The notes: generated by a model from the sequence alone, not told the origin. Positions 10,025 to 19,222 are shown, counted from the stretch's first letter. The stretch: DNA of 64,000 nucleotides from Pseudomonas sp. Irchel s3h17 (GCF_900187505.1 NZ_FYDL01000006.1:276785-340784); one strand, 5' to 3'. Numbers and translations are program-made.

Positions 10025-10708
10025 ATGACCCGCATCCTGACCATTGAAGACGACGCCGTGACCGCCCGGGAGATCGTGACCGAACTGAGTAGCCATGGCC
10101 TGGACGTGGACTGGGTGGCCAATGGTCGCGAGGGCCTGGCGCGCGCGGTCAGCGGCGACTATGACCTGATCACCCTGGACCGCATGCTGCCGGAGCTCGA
10201 CGGGTTGGCCATTGTCACCACCTTGCGCACCATGGGGGTGTCGACGCCGATTCTGATGATCAGCGCCCTGTCCGATGTCGACGAGCGCGTGCGCGGCTTG
10301 CGGGCCGGTGGCGACGACTACCTGACCAAACCCTTTGCCACCGATGAAATGGCCGCCCGGGTCGAAGTCCTGCTGCGGCGCCAGAACACCGTCAAGGACG
10401 TGCAAACCCTGCTGCGGGTGGCGGACCTGGAACTGAACCTGATCAGCCGCGAAGCCTCCCGTGCCGGACAGCTGCTGACCCTGCTGCCCACCGAATACAA
10501 GTTGCTGGAATTTCTCCTGCGCAACACCGGGCAGATACTCTCGCGGATGATGATCTTCGAGGAAGTCTGGGGCTATCACTTCGACCCCGGCACCAACCTG
10601 ATCGATGTACACATCGGACGCCTGCGCAAGAAGATCGACCCGCCGGGCCTGCTGCCGCTGATCCGCACCGTGCGAGGCTCGGGCTATGTCATTGCTGAAC
10701 CCGTCTAA
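10025..10708 (+). CDS. OmpR/PhoB-family response regulator
   Basis: A 227-aa response regulator. The receiver domain (residues 1-115) has the acidic pair E8-D9-D10, the phosphorylation site D52 (LITLDRMLPELDG) and the K of DDYLTKPF. A winged-helix output domain follows (about 130-225) with the characteristic LPTEYKLLEFLL and DVHIGRLRKKID motifs. The frame extends upstream to 9980, but the receiver domain starts at the ATG at 10025. The stop overlaps the start of the sensor kinase gene by 23 nt, so the two are translationally coupled. The gene set regulated by this pair is not evident from its surroundings. Confidence 0.92.
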   Translation: MTRILTIEDDAVTAREIVTELSSHGLDVDWVANGREGLARAVSGDYDLITLDRMLPELDGLAIVTTLRTMGVSTPILMISALSDVDERVRGLRAGGDDYLTKPFATDEMAARVEVLLRRQNTVKDVQTLLRVADLELNLISREASRAGQLLTLLPTEYKLLEFLLRNTGQILSRMMIFEEVWGYHFDPGTNLIDVHIGRLRKKIDPPGLLPLIRTVRGSGYVIAEPV

Positions 10709-12083
10709 CGGCTGGCGCTCGTCCAGCAGCCGCCTGCTGACGCTCTACAGCGCGCTGTTCGTGGTCTGGAGCGGCCTGCTCATGGGGGTGATGTACTACG
10801 AGGTGTCGCACTACCTGGACAACCTGGCCCGGCACTCGATGATGCAGCGCCAGCATCTGTTCTCACGCTTTCACGGCATCCAACTGGATGAAGCGCTGAT
10901 CGCCAGCACCACCTTCGACCAGCGCGGCGTCGATGCCTACGGCTTGTTCGACGAACAGCAACGGCCCTTGCACGGGCTGATCCGACAGATTCCGGCGGGC
11001 CTGCCGCTGGACGGCAAGGTGCACGAACTCGACCGTTGCAGCGAACCGGATGACGCCAGCCTGCCGCCGGACAGCTGCGATGCCGTGGCGACCCGCACCC
11101 TGGATGGGCGCTGGCTGGTGCTGGCACGCGACAACGGCTCGTTGTTTGCCGTGAACCGGATCATCCTGCATGCACTGCTGTGGGGAGTGTCGCTGACCAT
11201 CATTCCCGGCATCGCCGGCTGGTACCTGTTGCGCCGTCGCCCGCTGCAACGGATTCGTGCCCTGCAGGCCAGCGCCGAAGCCATTGTCGCCGGTAACCTG
11301 AACCACCGCTTGCCGCTGTCGAGCCGCCGTGACGAACTGGACATGCTGGCCGCCATCGTCAACGCCATGCTCGAACGCATCGAGCGCCTGGTCAACGAAG
11401 TCAAAGGTGTCTGCGACAACATCGCCCACGACCTGCGTACCCCGCTGACCCGCTTGCGCGCCCAGCTCTACCGCATTCAACAACACGCTGCCGAAGGCTC
11501 GAGCGAGGCCGCGCAACTGGACCAGGTGATCGCCGAAACCGACACCTTGATGGCGCGCTTTCGCGGCTTGCTGCGCATTTCCGAACTGGAGGACCAGCAA
11601 CGCCGCTCGGGTTTTGTGCTGTTCGACCCACTGCCGCTGCTGCAGGAACTGCACGATTTTTACCTGCCGCTGGCCGAGGAAGGCCACTTGAGCTTGAGCC
11701 TGCAAGCGCCGCAGGACCTGCCGGCGGTGACCGGCGACCGGGCGCTGATGTTCGAAGCCCTGTCGAACCTGCTGAGCAACTCGATCAAGTTCACCCCGGC
11801 GGGCGGCCAGGTGCGGGTACGGGCGAGCAACAACGCCGGCAGCACGCGCATCGAAGTGCTCGACTCCGGCCCCGGTATTGCGGCGGACAAGCGCGCCGCC
11901 GTGTTCCAGCGCTTCTACCGTGTCGACGACACTGACAAGCACGGTGGTTTCGGCCTGGGCTTGTCGATTGTCGCGGCCATCGTCAACCTGCACGGTTTCA
12001 GCCTGGACGTGGGCAGCAGCGAACTGGGCGGCGCCCGCCTGACGCTCGATTGCTGCCAGCGACTACTGCCCGCTACTGCGTGA
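10686..12083 (+). CDS. Sensor histidine kinase, partner of upstream regulator
   Basis: A 465-aa membrane kinase. TM1 is at about 17-38 and TM2 at about 156-178, with a periplasmic sensing region of about 115 residues between them. HAMP follows (about 180-235), then HisKA with H248 in NIAHDLRTPLTRL, and a HATPase domain with N (LSNLLSNSIKFTP), DSGPGI and GFGLGLSIV boxes. The sensing region contains three Cys residues, so a disulfide is possible. The start lies inside the end of the regulator gene. Domain order resembles QseC/PmrB/IrlS-type kinases, but the signal cannot be told from sequence alone. Confidence 0.9.
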   Translation: MSLLNPSNGWRSSSSRLLTLYSALFVVWSGLLMGVMYYEVSHYLDNLARHSMMQRQHLFSRFHGIQLDEALIASTTFDQRGVDAYGLFDEQQRPLHGLIRQIPAGLPLDGKVHELDRCSEPDDASLPPDSCDAVATRTLDGRWLVLARDNGSLFAVNRIILHALLWGVSLTIIPGIAGWYLLRRRPLQRIRALQASAEAIVAGNLNHRLPLSSRRDELDMLAAIVNAMLERIERLVNEVKGVCDNIAHDLRTPLTRLRAQLYRIQQHAAEGSSEAAQLDQVIAETDTLMARFRGLLRISELEDQQRRSGFVLFDPLPLLQELHDFYLPLAEEGHLSLSLQAPQDLPAVTGDRALMFEALSNLLSNSIKFTPAGGQVRVRASNNAGSTRIEVLDSGPGIAADKRAAVFQRFYRVDDTDKHGGFGLGLSIVAAIVNLHGFSLDVGSSELGGARLTLDCCQRLLPATA

Positions 12084-12288
12084 CACACACCGTTTTGCTG
12101 GTGACCCGGGTAACCTCGCCTTCGGCCCTGGCATCGCCCAGCACCTGGGTGTTTTCGGTGCTGCTGCACTCTTTGGTGGGCGGGGCGTGGACCACTACGG
12201 GCGGCGGCGGGCTGGCACAACTGCTCAGGGTAGCAGCGCAGAGTCCGAACAACAGGGGCGTGAACGCAGATCTGAACACAGTGTTCAT
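12073..12288 (-). CDS. Small lipoprotein, unknown function
   Basis: A 71-aa protein with a type II signal peptide: hydrophobic segment 9-20 and lipobox LSSC with the acylated Cys at 24. The mature part is Pro-rich at first (SPPPPVVVHAPP) and has two further Cys residues (one in TKECSS, one in KTVCVT) that could form a disulfide. The frame extends upstream, but the ATG at 12288 is the one that gives a signal peptide. It is convergent with the sensor kinase gene and overlaps its last 11 bases, so no terminator separates them. Function unknown. Confidence 0.72.
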   Translation of the reverse strand: MNTVFRSAFTPLLFGLCAATLSSCASPPPPVVVHAPPTKECSSTENTQVLGDARAEGEVTRVTSKTVCVTQ

Positions 12289-12408
12289 GAGGTAACCTGC
12301 CATTACGTTGATTGAACCATCAGAGGCCCGCTCCCGAGGAGCCGACCTGATCAGTAGAGCCACGTGGGTTTCTGATAGTTCAGTCATTGGGCAGACTGAC
12401 CGCGTTAA

Positions 12409-12451
12409 TTGATCGTGACCCTGCTTGATCGTGACCCTGCTTGATCGGGTC
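12409..12451. repeat. 16-bp tandem direct repeat
   Basis: TTGATCGTGACCCTGC occurs twice in a row (12409-12424, 12425-12440) followed by a partial third copy (TTGATCGGGTCC). It sits between the ends of the lipoprotein and second kinase regions. It could be slippage or a repeated protein-binding site. Confidence 0.7.
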
Positions 12452-12479
12452 CATGCGACCGGGTCAACAGACCGTCACC

Positions 12480-13781
12480 TCAAGTGAGGCTCGGTAGCCA
12501 GAGCCGGAACCGCGCCCCACCCAGCGGCGATGCCTGGACGGTGAGCGTGCCGCCCTGGGCCTCCAGGGCGCGGCGGCTGATGGCCAGGCCCAGGCCGAAG
12601 CCGCCGGTGGCGCGGTCGCGGCTGCGGTCCAGGCGGTAGAAGGGTTCGAAGATCCGTTCGCGTTCATCTTCGGGGATGCCGATGCCGTCGTCGTCGACCC
12701 AGATTTCGCAGCCGAGGGCCAATACCCGCACGCTGACCTGAATGCGCTTCTCACAGTAGCGCATGGCATTGCGCAGCAGGTTCTGGAGGGCCCGTGCCGT
12801 CAGGCGCGGGTCAAGGCTGAAGCGTTCAAGCTGACCGTGCAGCAACACATCGATAACGATCTGCGGCGACTCCAGTTCATCATCGACGCTGCCCAGGATG
12901 CTGTCGATGAATTCGTCCAGCGACACCTCTACCCGCTCCGGTTGCCGCGCCGGGTTTTGCAGGCGACTGTAGGACAGCAACTCCAGCACCAACTCGTCCA
13001 GCTCGCGAATGTGCGCCACCAACCCCTGCAAGCGCTCGCGGCTGGCGGCCGGCAAGTCGTCGGACAGGGCCAGGGCCAAACCAAAATCCAGACGGGTCAG
13101 GGGCGTGCGCAGTTCATGGGACACCGCGTTGAGCAAGTCGCGCTGCTGGTTGAGCAGGTCTTCGATGTCGCCGGCCATGGTGTCGAACACATGGGCCAGA
13201 TGGCCGATGTTGGAACTGGCGGCAATCTGGGTGCGCTCGCTCAGATGGCCCTTGCCGAAACGTTCGGCGGTATGTTTCAGGCGTTCCAGGTCCCGCCAGT
13301 GCGGACGCAACCAGATCAGCAGGCACGCCAGCAATGCCGCACCGATCAGCACATTGATGCTCCAGTACAGCAAACTGACGTCCACCGGGTCGGGCGGGAC
13401 GATCAGTTTCACCGCCAGCTCAGCGTTCAACGGCGCCACCGCCAAGGTGCGCCAGCCCCAGTCCCCCATGCGCACGACCATCTCGCCGCGTTGCAAGCGC
13501 TCGCGTTCATGGGCAGTGAAACCACCGTCGTCGATCCGCGCCACCGCGATCTGCAACGGCTGGAACTGTTGATCCATCTCGGTGGCGAGCGCCGGCCACT
13601 GCTCGGGCGGTACACGGTGAAACTGTTGGACGATGAGGTTCTGTATCCCTCGGGAATGGTCGAGGTTGTAACTGGCAAAACGCTCGTGAAAAACCTTGAT
13701 GACCAGGTCCGGGACCAGATAGATCGCCGCACTGAAGGTGACGATGGTGATCAGGTACAGGCGAATCAGGATGCGCAGCAT
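12480..13781 (-). CDS. RstB-like sensor histidine kinase
   Basis: A 433-aa kinase with TM1 at about 5-25, a periplasmic region of about 110 residues, TM2 at about 135-158, HAMP, HisKA with H222 in AVSHELRTPLTRLDF, and a HATPase domain with N, DDDGIGI and GFGLGLAIS boxes. The stretch FEPFYRLDRSRDRATGGFGL is typical of RstB-type kinases. I chose the ATG at 13781 (MLRILIRLYLIT), which places TM1 at the N-terminus; the frame extends further upstream only through the end of the regulator gene. The gap to the regulator stop is 4 nt, so the two form an operon. The divergent RND efflux operon beyond the spacer is the obvious candidate target (inference). Confidence 0.9.
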   Translation of the reverse strand: MLRILIRLYLITIVTFSAAIYLVPDLVIKVFHERFASYNLDHSRGIQNLIVQQFHRVPPEQWPALATEMDQQFQPLQIAVARIDDGGFTAHERERLQRGEMVVRMGDWGWRTLAVAPLNAELAVKLIVPPDPVDVSLLYWSINVLIGAALLACLLIWLRPHWRDLERLKHTAERFGKGHLSERTQIAASSNIGHLAHVFDTMAGDIEDLLNQQRDLLNAVSHELRTPLTRLDFGLALALSDDLPAASRERLQGLVAHIRELDELVLELLSYSRLQNPARQPERVEVSLDEFIDSILGSVDDELESPQIVIDVLLHGQLERFSLDPRLTARALQNLLRNAMRYCEKRIQVSVRVLALGCEIWVDDDGIGIPEDERERIFEPFYRLDRSRDRATGGFGLGLAISRRALEAQGGTLTVQASPLGGARFRLWLPSLT

Positions 13782-13785
13782 GGCT

Positions 13786-14487
13786 TCAGCATTCCCACTC
13801 GGAACGGCTGAACAGATAGCCCTTGCCCCACACGGTCTTGATCTTGCGCGCCTCACCGGCGTGGTCGTCGAACTTGCGCCGCAGCTTGGAAATGGCCACG
13901 TCCACCGAGCGGTCGGTGCCGTTGAATTCGATCCCGCGCAAGCGTTGCAGGATCTGGTCGCGGCTGAGCACCTCGCCGGCGTGCCGGGCCAGCACCACTA
14001 GCAGGTTGTACTCGCCGCTGGACAGCTCCACCGGCTGCTCGCGCCAACTGACGGTGCGCTCCGACAAGTCGATGCACAGGTTACCCATGAGGATCCGGTC
14101 GCTGGCGGTCTGCGGCTCGTTCAGGCTGCTGCGCCGCAACAGGGTGCGCACCCGCGCCAGCAGCACCCGTGGCTCGCAGGGTTTGGTGACGTAGTCGTCG
14201 GCCCCCATCTCCAGGCCCAGCACCTGGTCGTGGCTGTCGTCACGGGCGGTGAGCATGAGGATCGGTAGCGTTGCCGAGTCGGCGCGCAACAAGCGGCACA
14301 CCTGCAGGCCATCCAGGCCTGGCAGCATCAGGTCGAGGATCACCAGGTCCGGTGTCGTGGACCGCGCGCGCTCGCGCACCTGGTCGCCACGGCTGATCAC
14401 GCTGACTTGATAGCCGTTGCGTTCGAGGTAGCTGGCAATCAGCTCGGAGAGCGCGGAGTCGTCTTCGACCAGGAGGATGTTGGGCAT
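13786..14487 (-). CDS. RstA-like OmpR-family response regulator
   Basis: A 233-aa response regulator. Receiver domain: E8-D9-D10, phosphoacceptor D52 (LVILDLMLPGLDG), and DDYVTKP with the conserved Lys. The winged-helix domain (about 130-230) ends in GKGYLFS. It is first in the operon with the RstB-like kinase. The start codon at 14487 has GGAA upstream. The gene is divergent from the RND adaptor/permease operon, separated by a spacer holding an inserted mobile element, so the insertion may affect promoters on either side. Confidence 0.92.
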   Translation of the reverse strand: MPNILLVEDDSALSELIASYLERNGYQVSVISRGDQVRERARSTTPDLVILDLMLPGLDGLQVCRLLRADSATLPILMLTARDDSHDQVLGLEMGADDYVTKPCEPRVLLARVRTLLRRSSLNEPQTASDRILMGNLCIDLSERTVSWREQPVELSSGEYNLLVVLARHAGEVLSRDQILQRLRGIEFNGTDRSVDVAISKLRRKFDDHAGEARKIKTVWGKGYLFSRSEWEC

Positions 14488-14530
14488 GGGTGTTTCCAGA
14501 AAGTGCTGTGGTGACTGTCGGGGCTGGCCC

Positions 14531-14706
14531 TAATGCCGATCAGTTAAGAGAAATAAAGTCGAGCACGAAACCCGTGGCGAGGGAGCTTGCTCCCGCTGGG
14601 GCGCGAAGCGGCCCTGTTTTGGGGCTGCTACGCAGCCCAGCGGGAGCAAGCTCCCTCGCCACGGGTTCTATGTTCGGCTGGTATTTGGCTTAACTGAGCG
14701 GCATTA
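14531..14706. mobile_element. IS4-like MITE carrying a REPIN (copy 1)
   Basis: The left end TAATGCCGATCAGTTAAG (14531-14548) is matched by an inverted right end (14689-14706) with one mismatch over 18 bp. A 10-bp direct repeat GGGCTGGCCC flanks it exactly (14521-14530 and 14707-14716). The element is 176 bp and has no coding capacity; its core is a REPIN. The terminal repeat is the same, as I recall it, as that of E. coli IS4, which also makes duplications of about 11-13 bp, so mobilisation by an IS4-family transposase is likely. It lies in the 14488-14882 spacer between the RstA-like regulator and RND operons. Confidence 0.8.
14571..14665. repeat. REPIN inside MITE copy 1
   Basis: Inverted REP units CCCGTGGCGAGGGAGCTTGC and its complement enclose a short spacer. 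The sequence type is the same as the REPIN at 9791-9922, here sitting wholly within the MITE. Confidence 0.85.
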
Positions 14707-14882
14707 GGGCTGGCCCGCGAGAGCAATCGATCAGTCGCATTAGAAATCAAGGCGTCAAGGATATACGCCCTCACGCGCACGCGAGCAAAACCTTCACACA
14801 ATTTCACAGAGCCACTACAAACGTTCACCGCTACCCTGCCCGACTGCCCGTAGCATGCCGGGGTCATTATTGGGGTATTCAC

Positions 14883-16040
14883 ATGTCAAAGAACCTGTTG
14901 GCGAAGCTCGGCCTGATTGCACTGGGCCTGACGCTGGGCGCCTGTGACAAGACCTCCACCAGCGATGAGGCCGCGCCGCTGGCCACCGTCCGGATCGAAA
15001 CCCTCTCAGCCCGCCCGCTGTCGATCAGCAGTGAGTTAAGCGGGCGGATCGCCGCGCCGCGCATCGCCGAAGTGCGTGCGCGGGTCGCCGGTGTGGTCCT
15101 GCAACGCACCTTCCGCGAAGGCAGCGATGTGAAAAAAGGCGAGGTGCTGTTTCGCATCGACCCGGCACCGTTCAAGGCCGACCTGGACAGCGCCGAGGCC
15201 GCACTGCGCAAGGCCGAGGCCAATGCTTTCCAGGCCCGACTTCAAGAGCAGCGCTATGCCAGCCTGATCGCGGACAAGGCCGTCAGCGCCCAGGACTACG
15301 ACAACGCACGGGCCAATGCCCTGCAAACCGCCGCCGACGTTGCCGCCAGCAAGGCCGCTGTCGCGCTTGCCAGGTTGAACCTCGGTTACGCCACCGTCAC
15401 CGCGCCGATCTCCGGGCGCATTGGCCGGGCGCTGGTGACCGAGGGCGCACTGGTGGGGCAGAACGAAAGCACGCCCCTGGCGGTGATCCAGCAACTGGAC
15501 CCGATCCACGCCGACCTGACCCAATCGACCCGCGAGCTCAACGACCTGCGCCGAGCCCTGCGGGCTGGCCAGTTGCAACAGGTTGGCCAGGATCAAGCCA
15601 AGGCCACGCTGATTCAGGACGACGGCAGCCTCTATCCGTTGCCCGGCAAGCTGTTGTTCTCCGACATCAGTGTCGACCCGGGCACCGGGCAGATCATTGT
15701 GCGCAGCGAGTTCCCCAACCCGGACCTCGACCTGCTGCCGGGTAGCTTCATCCGCGTGCGCCTGGAGCAAGCGGTACAGCTGCAAGGCATCAGCGTGCCG
15801 CAACGGGCGATCCTGCGTGACAGCGCCGGTATCGCCCAGGTGCTGTTGCTCGACAGCGAGGCCCGGGTCAGCCAGCAACCGGTGCAACTGGGCCAGGCAC
15901 AGCAGGACCGCTGGATCGTCACCGGTGGCCTCAAGCCCGGCGACCGCATTGTCATCGAAGGCCTGCAGCACGCCCGTCCCGGCGAGCAAGTAGCGATCGA
16001 CGACACCCCTCTTCCCCTTGCCCAGGTCACCGGGCAGTAG
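14883..16040 (+). CDS. RND efflux periplasmic adaptor (MexA/AcrA family)
   Basis: A 385-aa membrane-fusion protein. The N-terminus is a lipoprotein signal with lipobox LGAC (acyl Cys at 21), as in MexA/AcrA. A barrel-sandwich/lipoyl region (around residues 60-95, GSDVKKGEVLFRIDPAPFKA), an alpha-helical hairpin (about 95-155) and a second lipoyl half (TAPISGRIGRALV) follow, then beta-barrel and membrane-proximal domains. It links the inner-membrane pump to an outer-membrane channel. The permease gene starts 17 nt after its stop. No outer-membrane factor gene is present, so the pump presumably shares an OprM-like channel encoded elsewhere. Confidence 0.92.
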   Translation: MSKNLLAKLGLIALGLTLGACDKTSTSDEAAPLATVRIETLSARPLSISSELSGRIAAPRIAEVRARVAGVVLQRTFREGSDVKKGEVLFRIDPAPFKADLDSAEAALRKAEANAFQARLQEQRYASLIADKAVSAQDYDNARANALQTAADVAASKAAVALARLNLGYATVTAPISGRIGRALVTEGALVGQNESTPLAVIQQLDPIHADLTQSTRELNDLRRALRAGQLQQVGQDQAKATLIQDDGSLYPLPGKLLFSDISVDPGTGQIIVRSEFPNPDLDLLPGSFIRVRLEQAVQLQGISVPQRAILRDSAGIAQVLLLDSEARVSQQPVQLGQAQQDRWIVTGGLKPGDRIVIEGLQHARPGEQVAIDDTPLPLAQVTGQ

Positions 16041-16056
16041 GCAGGACGCAGACTTT

Positions 16057-19000
16057 ATGCCGCAATTCTTTATCGACCGCCCGGTGTTCGCCTGGGTGGT
16101 CGCGCTGTTTATCCTGTTGGCCGGCGCCTTGGCCATCCCACAACTGCCGGTGGCGCAGTACCCCAACGTCGCACCGCCGAAGGTCGAGATTTACGCGGTA
16201 TACCCCGGCGCCTCGGCGCAGACGGTCGATGAAAGCGTGGTCAGCCTGATCGAGGAAGAACTCAACGGCGCCGATCACCTGCTGTATTTCGAGTCCCAGA
16301 GCAGCCTCGGCAGCGCCACCATCACCGCCACCTTCCAGCCCGGCACCGACCCGGAAATGGCCCAGGTCGATGTGCAGAACCGCCTCAAGGCGGTGGAGTC
16401 ACGCCTGCCACAAGCGGTGATCCAGCAGGGGTTGTCGATCGAAAAGGTCTCGGCCGGCTTCCTGCTGCTGATCACCCTCAGCTCCAGCGATGGCAAGCTC
16501 GATGACGTGGCGCTCAGTGATTACCTGGCGCGTAACGTGATGAACGAGATCAAGCGCCTGGACGGCGTCGGCAAAGCCACGCTGTATGGCTCAGAACGGG
16601 CCATGCGGATCTGGATCGACCCACGGAAGCTGGTCGGCTTCAACCTGACCCCGGCCGACGTCAATGCCGCGATTGTCGCGCAGAACGCCCAGGTCTCGGC
16701 CGGCAGCATTGGCGACTTGCCGACCCGCACCACCCAGGAAATCACGGCCACCGTCCTGGTCAAGGGTCAGTTGTCGACACCCGAAGAGTTCGCCGACATT
16801 GTCCTGCGGGCCAACCCCGACGGCTCCACCGTGCGTGTGAGCGACGTGGCGCGGGTCGAGGTCGGCAGCCAGGAATACCAGTTCTCCACCCGCCTTAATG
16901 GCAAACCTTCGACCGCGGTCGGCGTACAACTGGCACCCGGTGCCAACGCGCTGCACACCGCAACCCTGGTGCGCGAGAAAATGGACGAGCTGGCGCGCTA
17001 CTTCCCGGCCGGCGTGGAATACAAGATCCCGTACGACACCTCGCCGTTCGTCAAAGTGTCGATCACCAAGGTGGTGGTCACCCTCGGCGAAGCCATGGTG
17101 CTGGTGTTCGCGGTGATGTTCCTGTTCCTGCAGAACATCCGCTATACGCTGATCCCCACACTGGTGGTGCCGGTGGCGTTGATGGGCACCTTCGCCACCA
17201 TGCTCGCGCTGGGTTTCTCGATCAACGTGCTGACCATGTTCGGCATGGTGCTGGCCATTGGCATCCTGGTGGACGACGCCATCGTCGTGGTGGAGAACGT
17301 CGAGCGGATCATGGCCACCGAGGGGCTATCCCCCAAGGAAGCAACGCGCAAGGCCATGAGCCAGATCACCGGGGCAATCATCGGCATCACCCTGGTGCTG
17401 GTGGCGGTGTTTATCCCGATGGCGTTCATGCAGGGCTCGGTGGGCGTGATCTACCAGCAGTTCTCGCTGTCGATGGCCACCTCGATCCTGTTCTCGGCGC
17501 TGCTCGCCCTGACCTTGACCCCGGCCCTCTGCGCCACCTTGCTCAAGCCGATTGCCAAGGGCGAACATCACGCCAAGGGTGGTTTCTTCGGCGCCTTCAA
17601 CCGACGCTTTGACCAACTGACCACCCGCTATGAAAGCTGGGTGGTGTATGCGCTGAAACGCAGCGGGCGTTACCTGTTGATCTATGTCGTGTTGCTGATT
17701 GGCCTCGGCGTACTCTTCAGCCGCCTGCCCTCCTCGTTCCTGCCAGTGGAAGACCAAGGCTACACCATCACCGACATTCAGCTGCCGCCGGGCGCCAGCA
17801 AGAATCGCACGGTGCAGGTGGTGGAACAGATCGAAGCGCACAATGCCACGGAGCCGGGGATCGGGGACAGCACCATCATTCTCGGCTTCAGCTTCTCCGG
17901 CAGCGGCCAGAACGCGGCGCTGGCGTTCAGCACGTTGAAGGACTGGTCGATGCGCGACAGCCAGGACTCGGCGGCCTCCATCGCCGACCGCGCCAACATC
18001 GCCTTCAGCCAGATCAAGGACGCCGTGGCCTATTCCATACTGCCACCGCCGGTGGACGGCCTCGGCACCTCCAGCGGTTTCGAGTTCCGCCTGCAAGACC
18101 GTGGCGGCCTCGGCCACGCCGCATTGATGCAAGCACGCACCGCGCTGCTGGACGCCGCCGAGCAAAGCCCGGTGCTGATGAACGTGCGCGAAAGCGCCCT
18201 GGCCGAAGCGCCGCAGGTGCAACTGATCGTCGACCGCAAACAGGCCAACGCCCTGGGGGTTTCATTCGCCGATATCGGCGGCGTGCTGTCCACGGCGGTG
18301 GGCTCGGCCTACATCAATGACTTCCCCAACCAGGGGCGGATGCAACGGGTGGTGGTGCAGGCTGAAGGCGACCAACGCAGCCAGGTCGAGGATTTGTTGA
18401 AGATTCACGTGCGCAACAACGCCGGGAAGATGGTGCCGCTGTCGACCTTCGTCCGCGCCGAATGGACCCAGGGGCCGACCCAGTTGACCCGCTACAACGG
18501 CTACCCGGCCATCAGCATTTCCGGCGAACCGAGCCCGGGCCACAGCTCCGGTGAGGCCATGGCGGAAATCGAGCGCCTGGTGGCCCTGGGGCCGACCGGC
18601 CTGGGTCAGGAATGGACCGGGCTGTCGTTGCAGGAACGCTTGTCCGGCAGTCAGGCGCCGATCTTGCTGGGCCTGTCGTTGCTGGTGGTGTTCCTGTGCC
18701 TGGCGGCGCTGTACGAGAGCTGGTCGATCCCGACCTCGGTGCTGCTGGTGGTGCCGTTGGGGGTACTGGGGGCGGTATTGGCCGTGACCCTGCGGGGCAT
18801 GCCCAACGATGTGTTCTTCAAGGTCGGCCTGATCACCATCATTGGCCTGTCGGCGAAAAACGCGATCCTGATCATCGAGTTCGCCAAGAGCCTGTATGAC
18901 GAAGGCCACGACCTGGTCGACGCCACGGTGCAAGCCGCCCGCCTGCGCCTGCGGCCGATCGTCATGACTTCGCTGGCGTTCATCCTCGGTGTGGTACCGC

Positions 19001-19155
19001 TGGCGATCGCCACCGGCGCCAGCTCGGCGAGCCAGCAGGCGATCGGCACCGGGGTGATTGGCGGGATGATCACCGCGACCCTGGCGGTGGTGTTTGTGCC
19101 GGTGTTCTTTGTGGTGGTGATGAAGCTGGTCCGTAAACGCCATAAGGACAGCTGA
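16057..19155 (+). CDS. RND multidrug efflux permease (HAE1 family)
   Basis: A 1032-aa AcrB/MexB-type proton-driven pump. It begins MPQFFIDRPVFAWVVALF, the usual N-terminus, so I start at this ATG rather than 39 nt upstream. TM4 holds the proton-relay acid pair in GILVDDAIVVVENVERIM, and the second repeat has KNAILIIEFAKSL in TM10. Length is normal for the family. Operon order adaptor-permease without an outer-membrane gene is like mexJK or mexXY. The divergent RstAB-like system is the likely local regulator. Which compounds it exports cannot be told. Confidence 0.93.
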   Translation: MPQFFIDRPVFAWVVALFILLAGALAIPQLPVAQYPNVAPPKVEIYAVYPGASAQTVDESVVSLIEEELNGADHLLYFESQSSLGSATITATFQPGTDPEMAQVDVQNRLKAVESRLPQAVIQQGLSIEKVSAGFLLLITLSSSDGKLDDVALSDYLARNVMNEIKRLDGVGKATLYGSERAMRIWIDPRKLVGFNLTPADVNAAIVAQNAQVSAGSIGDLPTRTTQEITATVLVKGQLSTPEEFADIVLRANPDGSTVRVSDVARVEVGSQEYQFSTRLNGKPSTAVGVQLAPGANALHTATLVREKMDELARYFPAGVEYKIPYDTSPFVKVSITKVVVTLGEAMVLVFAVMFLFLQNIRYTLIPTLVVPVALMGTFATMLALGFSINVLTMFGMVLAIGILVDDAIVVVENVERIMATEGLSPKEATRKAMSQITGAIIGITLVLVAVFIPMAFMQGSVGVIYQQFSLSMATSILFSALLALTLTPALCATLLKPIAKGEHHAKGGFFGAFNRRFDQLTTRYESWVVYALKRSGRYLLIYVVLLIGLGVLFSRLPSSFLPVEDQGYTITDIQLPPGASKNRTVQVVEQIEAHNATEPGIGDSTIILGFSFSGSGQNAALAFSTLKDWSMRDSQDSAASIADRANIAFSQIKDAVAYSILPPPVDGLGTSSGFEFRLQDRGGLGHAALMQARTALLDAAEQSPVLMNVRESALAEAPQVQLIVDRKQANALGVSFADIGGVLSTAVGSAYINDFPNQGRMQRVVVQAEGDQRSQVEDLLKIHVRNNAGKMVPLSTFVRAEWTQGPTQLTRYNGYPAISISGEPSPGHSSGEAMAEIERLVALGPTGLGQEWTGLSLQERLSGSQAPILLGLSLLVVFLCLAALYESWSIPTSVLLVVPLGVLGAVLAVTLRGMPNDVFFKVGLITIIGLSAKNAILIIEFAKSLYDEGHDLVDATVQAARLRLRPIVMTSLAFILGVVPLAIATGASSASQQAIGTGVIGGMITATLAVVFVPVFFVVVMKLVRKRHKDS

Positions 19156-19167
19156 CAGGCAGTAACG

Positions 19168-19222
19168 GTGGGCTTGCGGGACCGCTTCGCGGTCCAACGG
19201 GAGCAAGCCCCCTCGCCACAAT
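19168..19222. repeat. Single degenerate REP
   Basis: GGTGGGCTTGC is matched by GCAAGCCCCCTCGCCAC around a small inner hairpin (GGGACCGCTTCGCGGTCC). It lies directly downstream of the RND permease stop and could stabilise or end that transcript. Confidence 0.7.

Noticed and set aside
12409..12451. Possible CRISPR array
   Set aside because: Only two to three adjacent 16-bp copies with no spacers and no cas genes.
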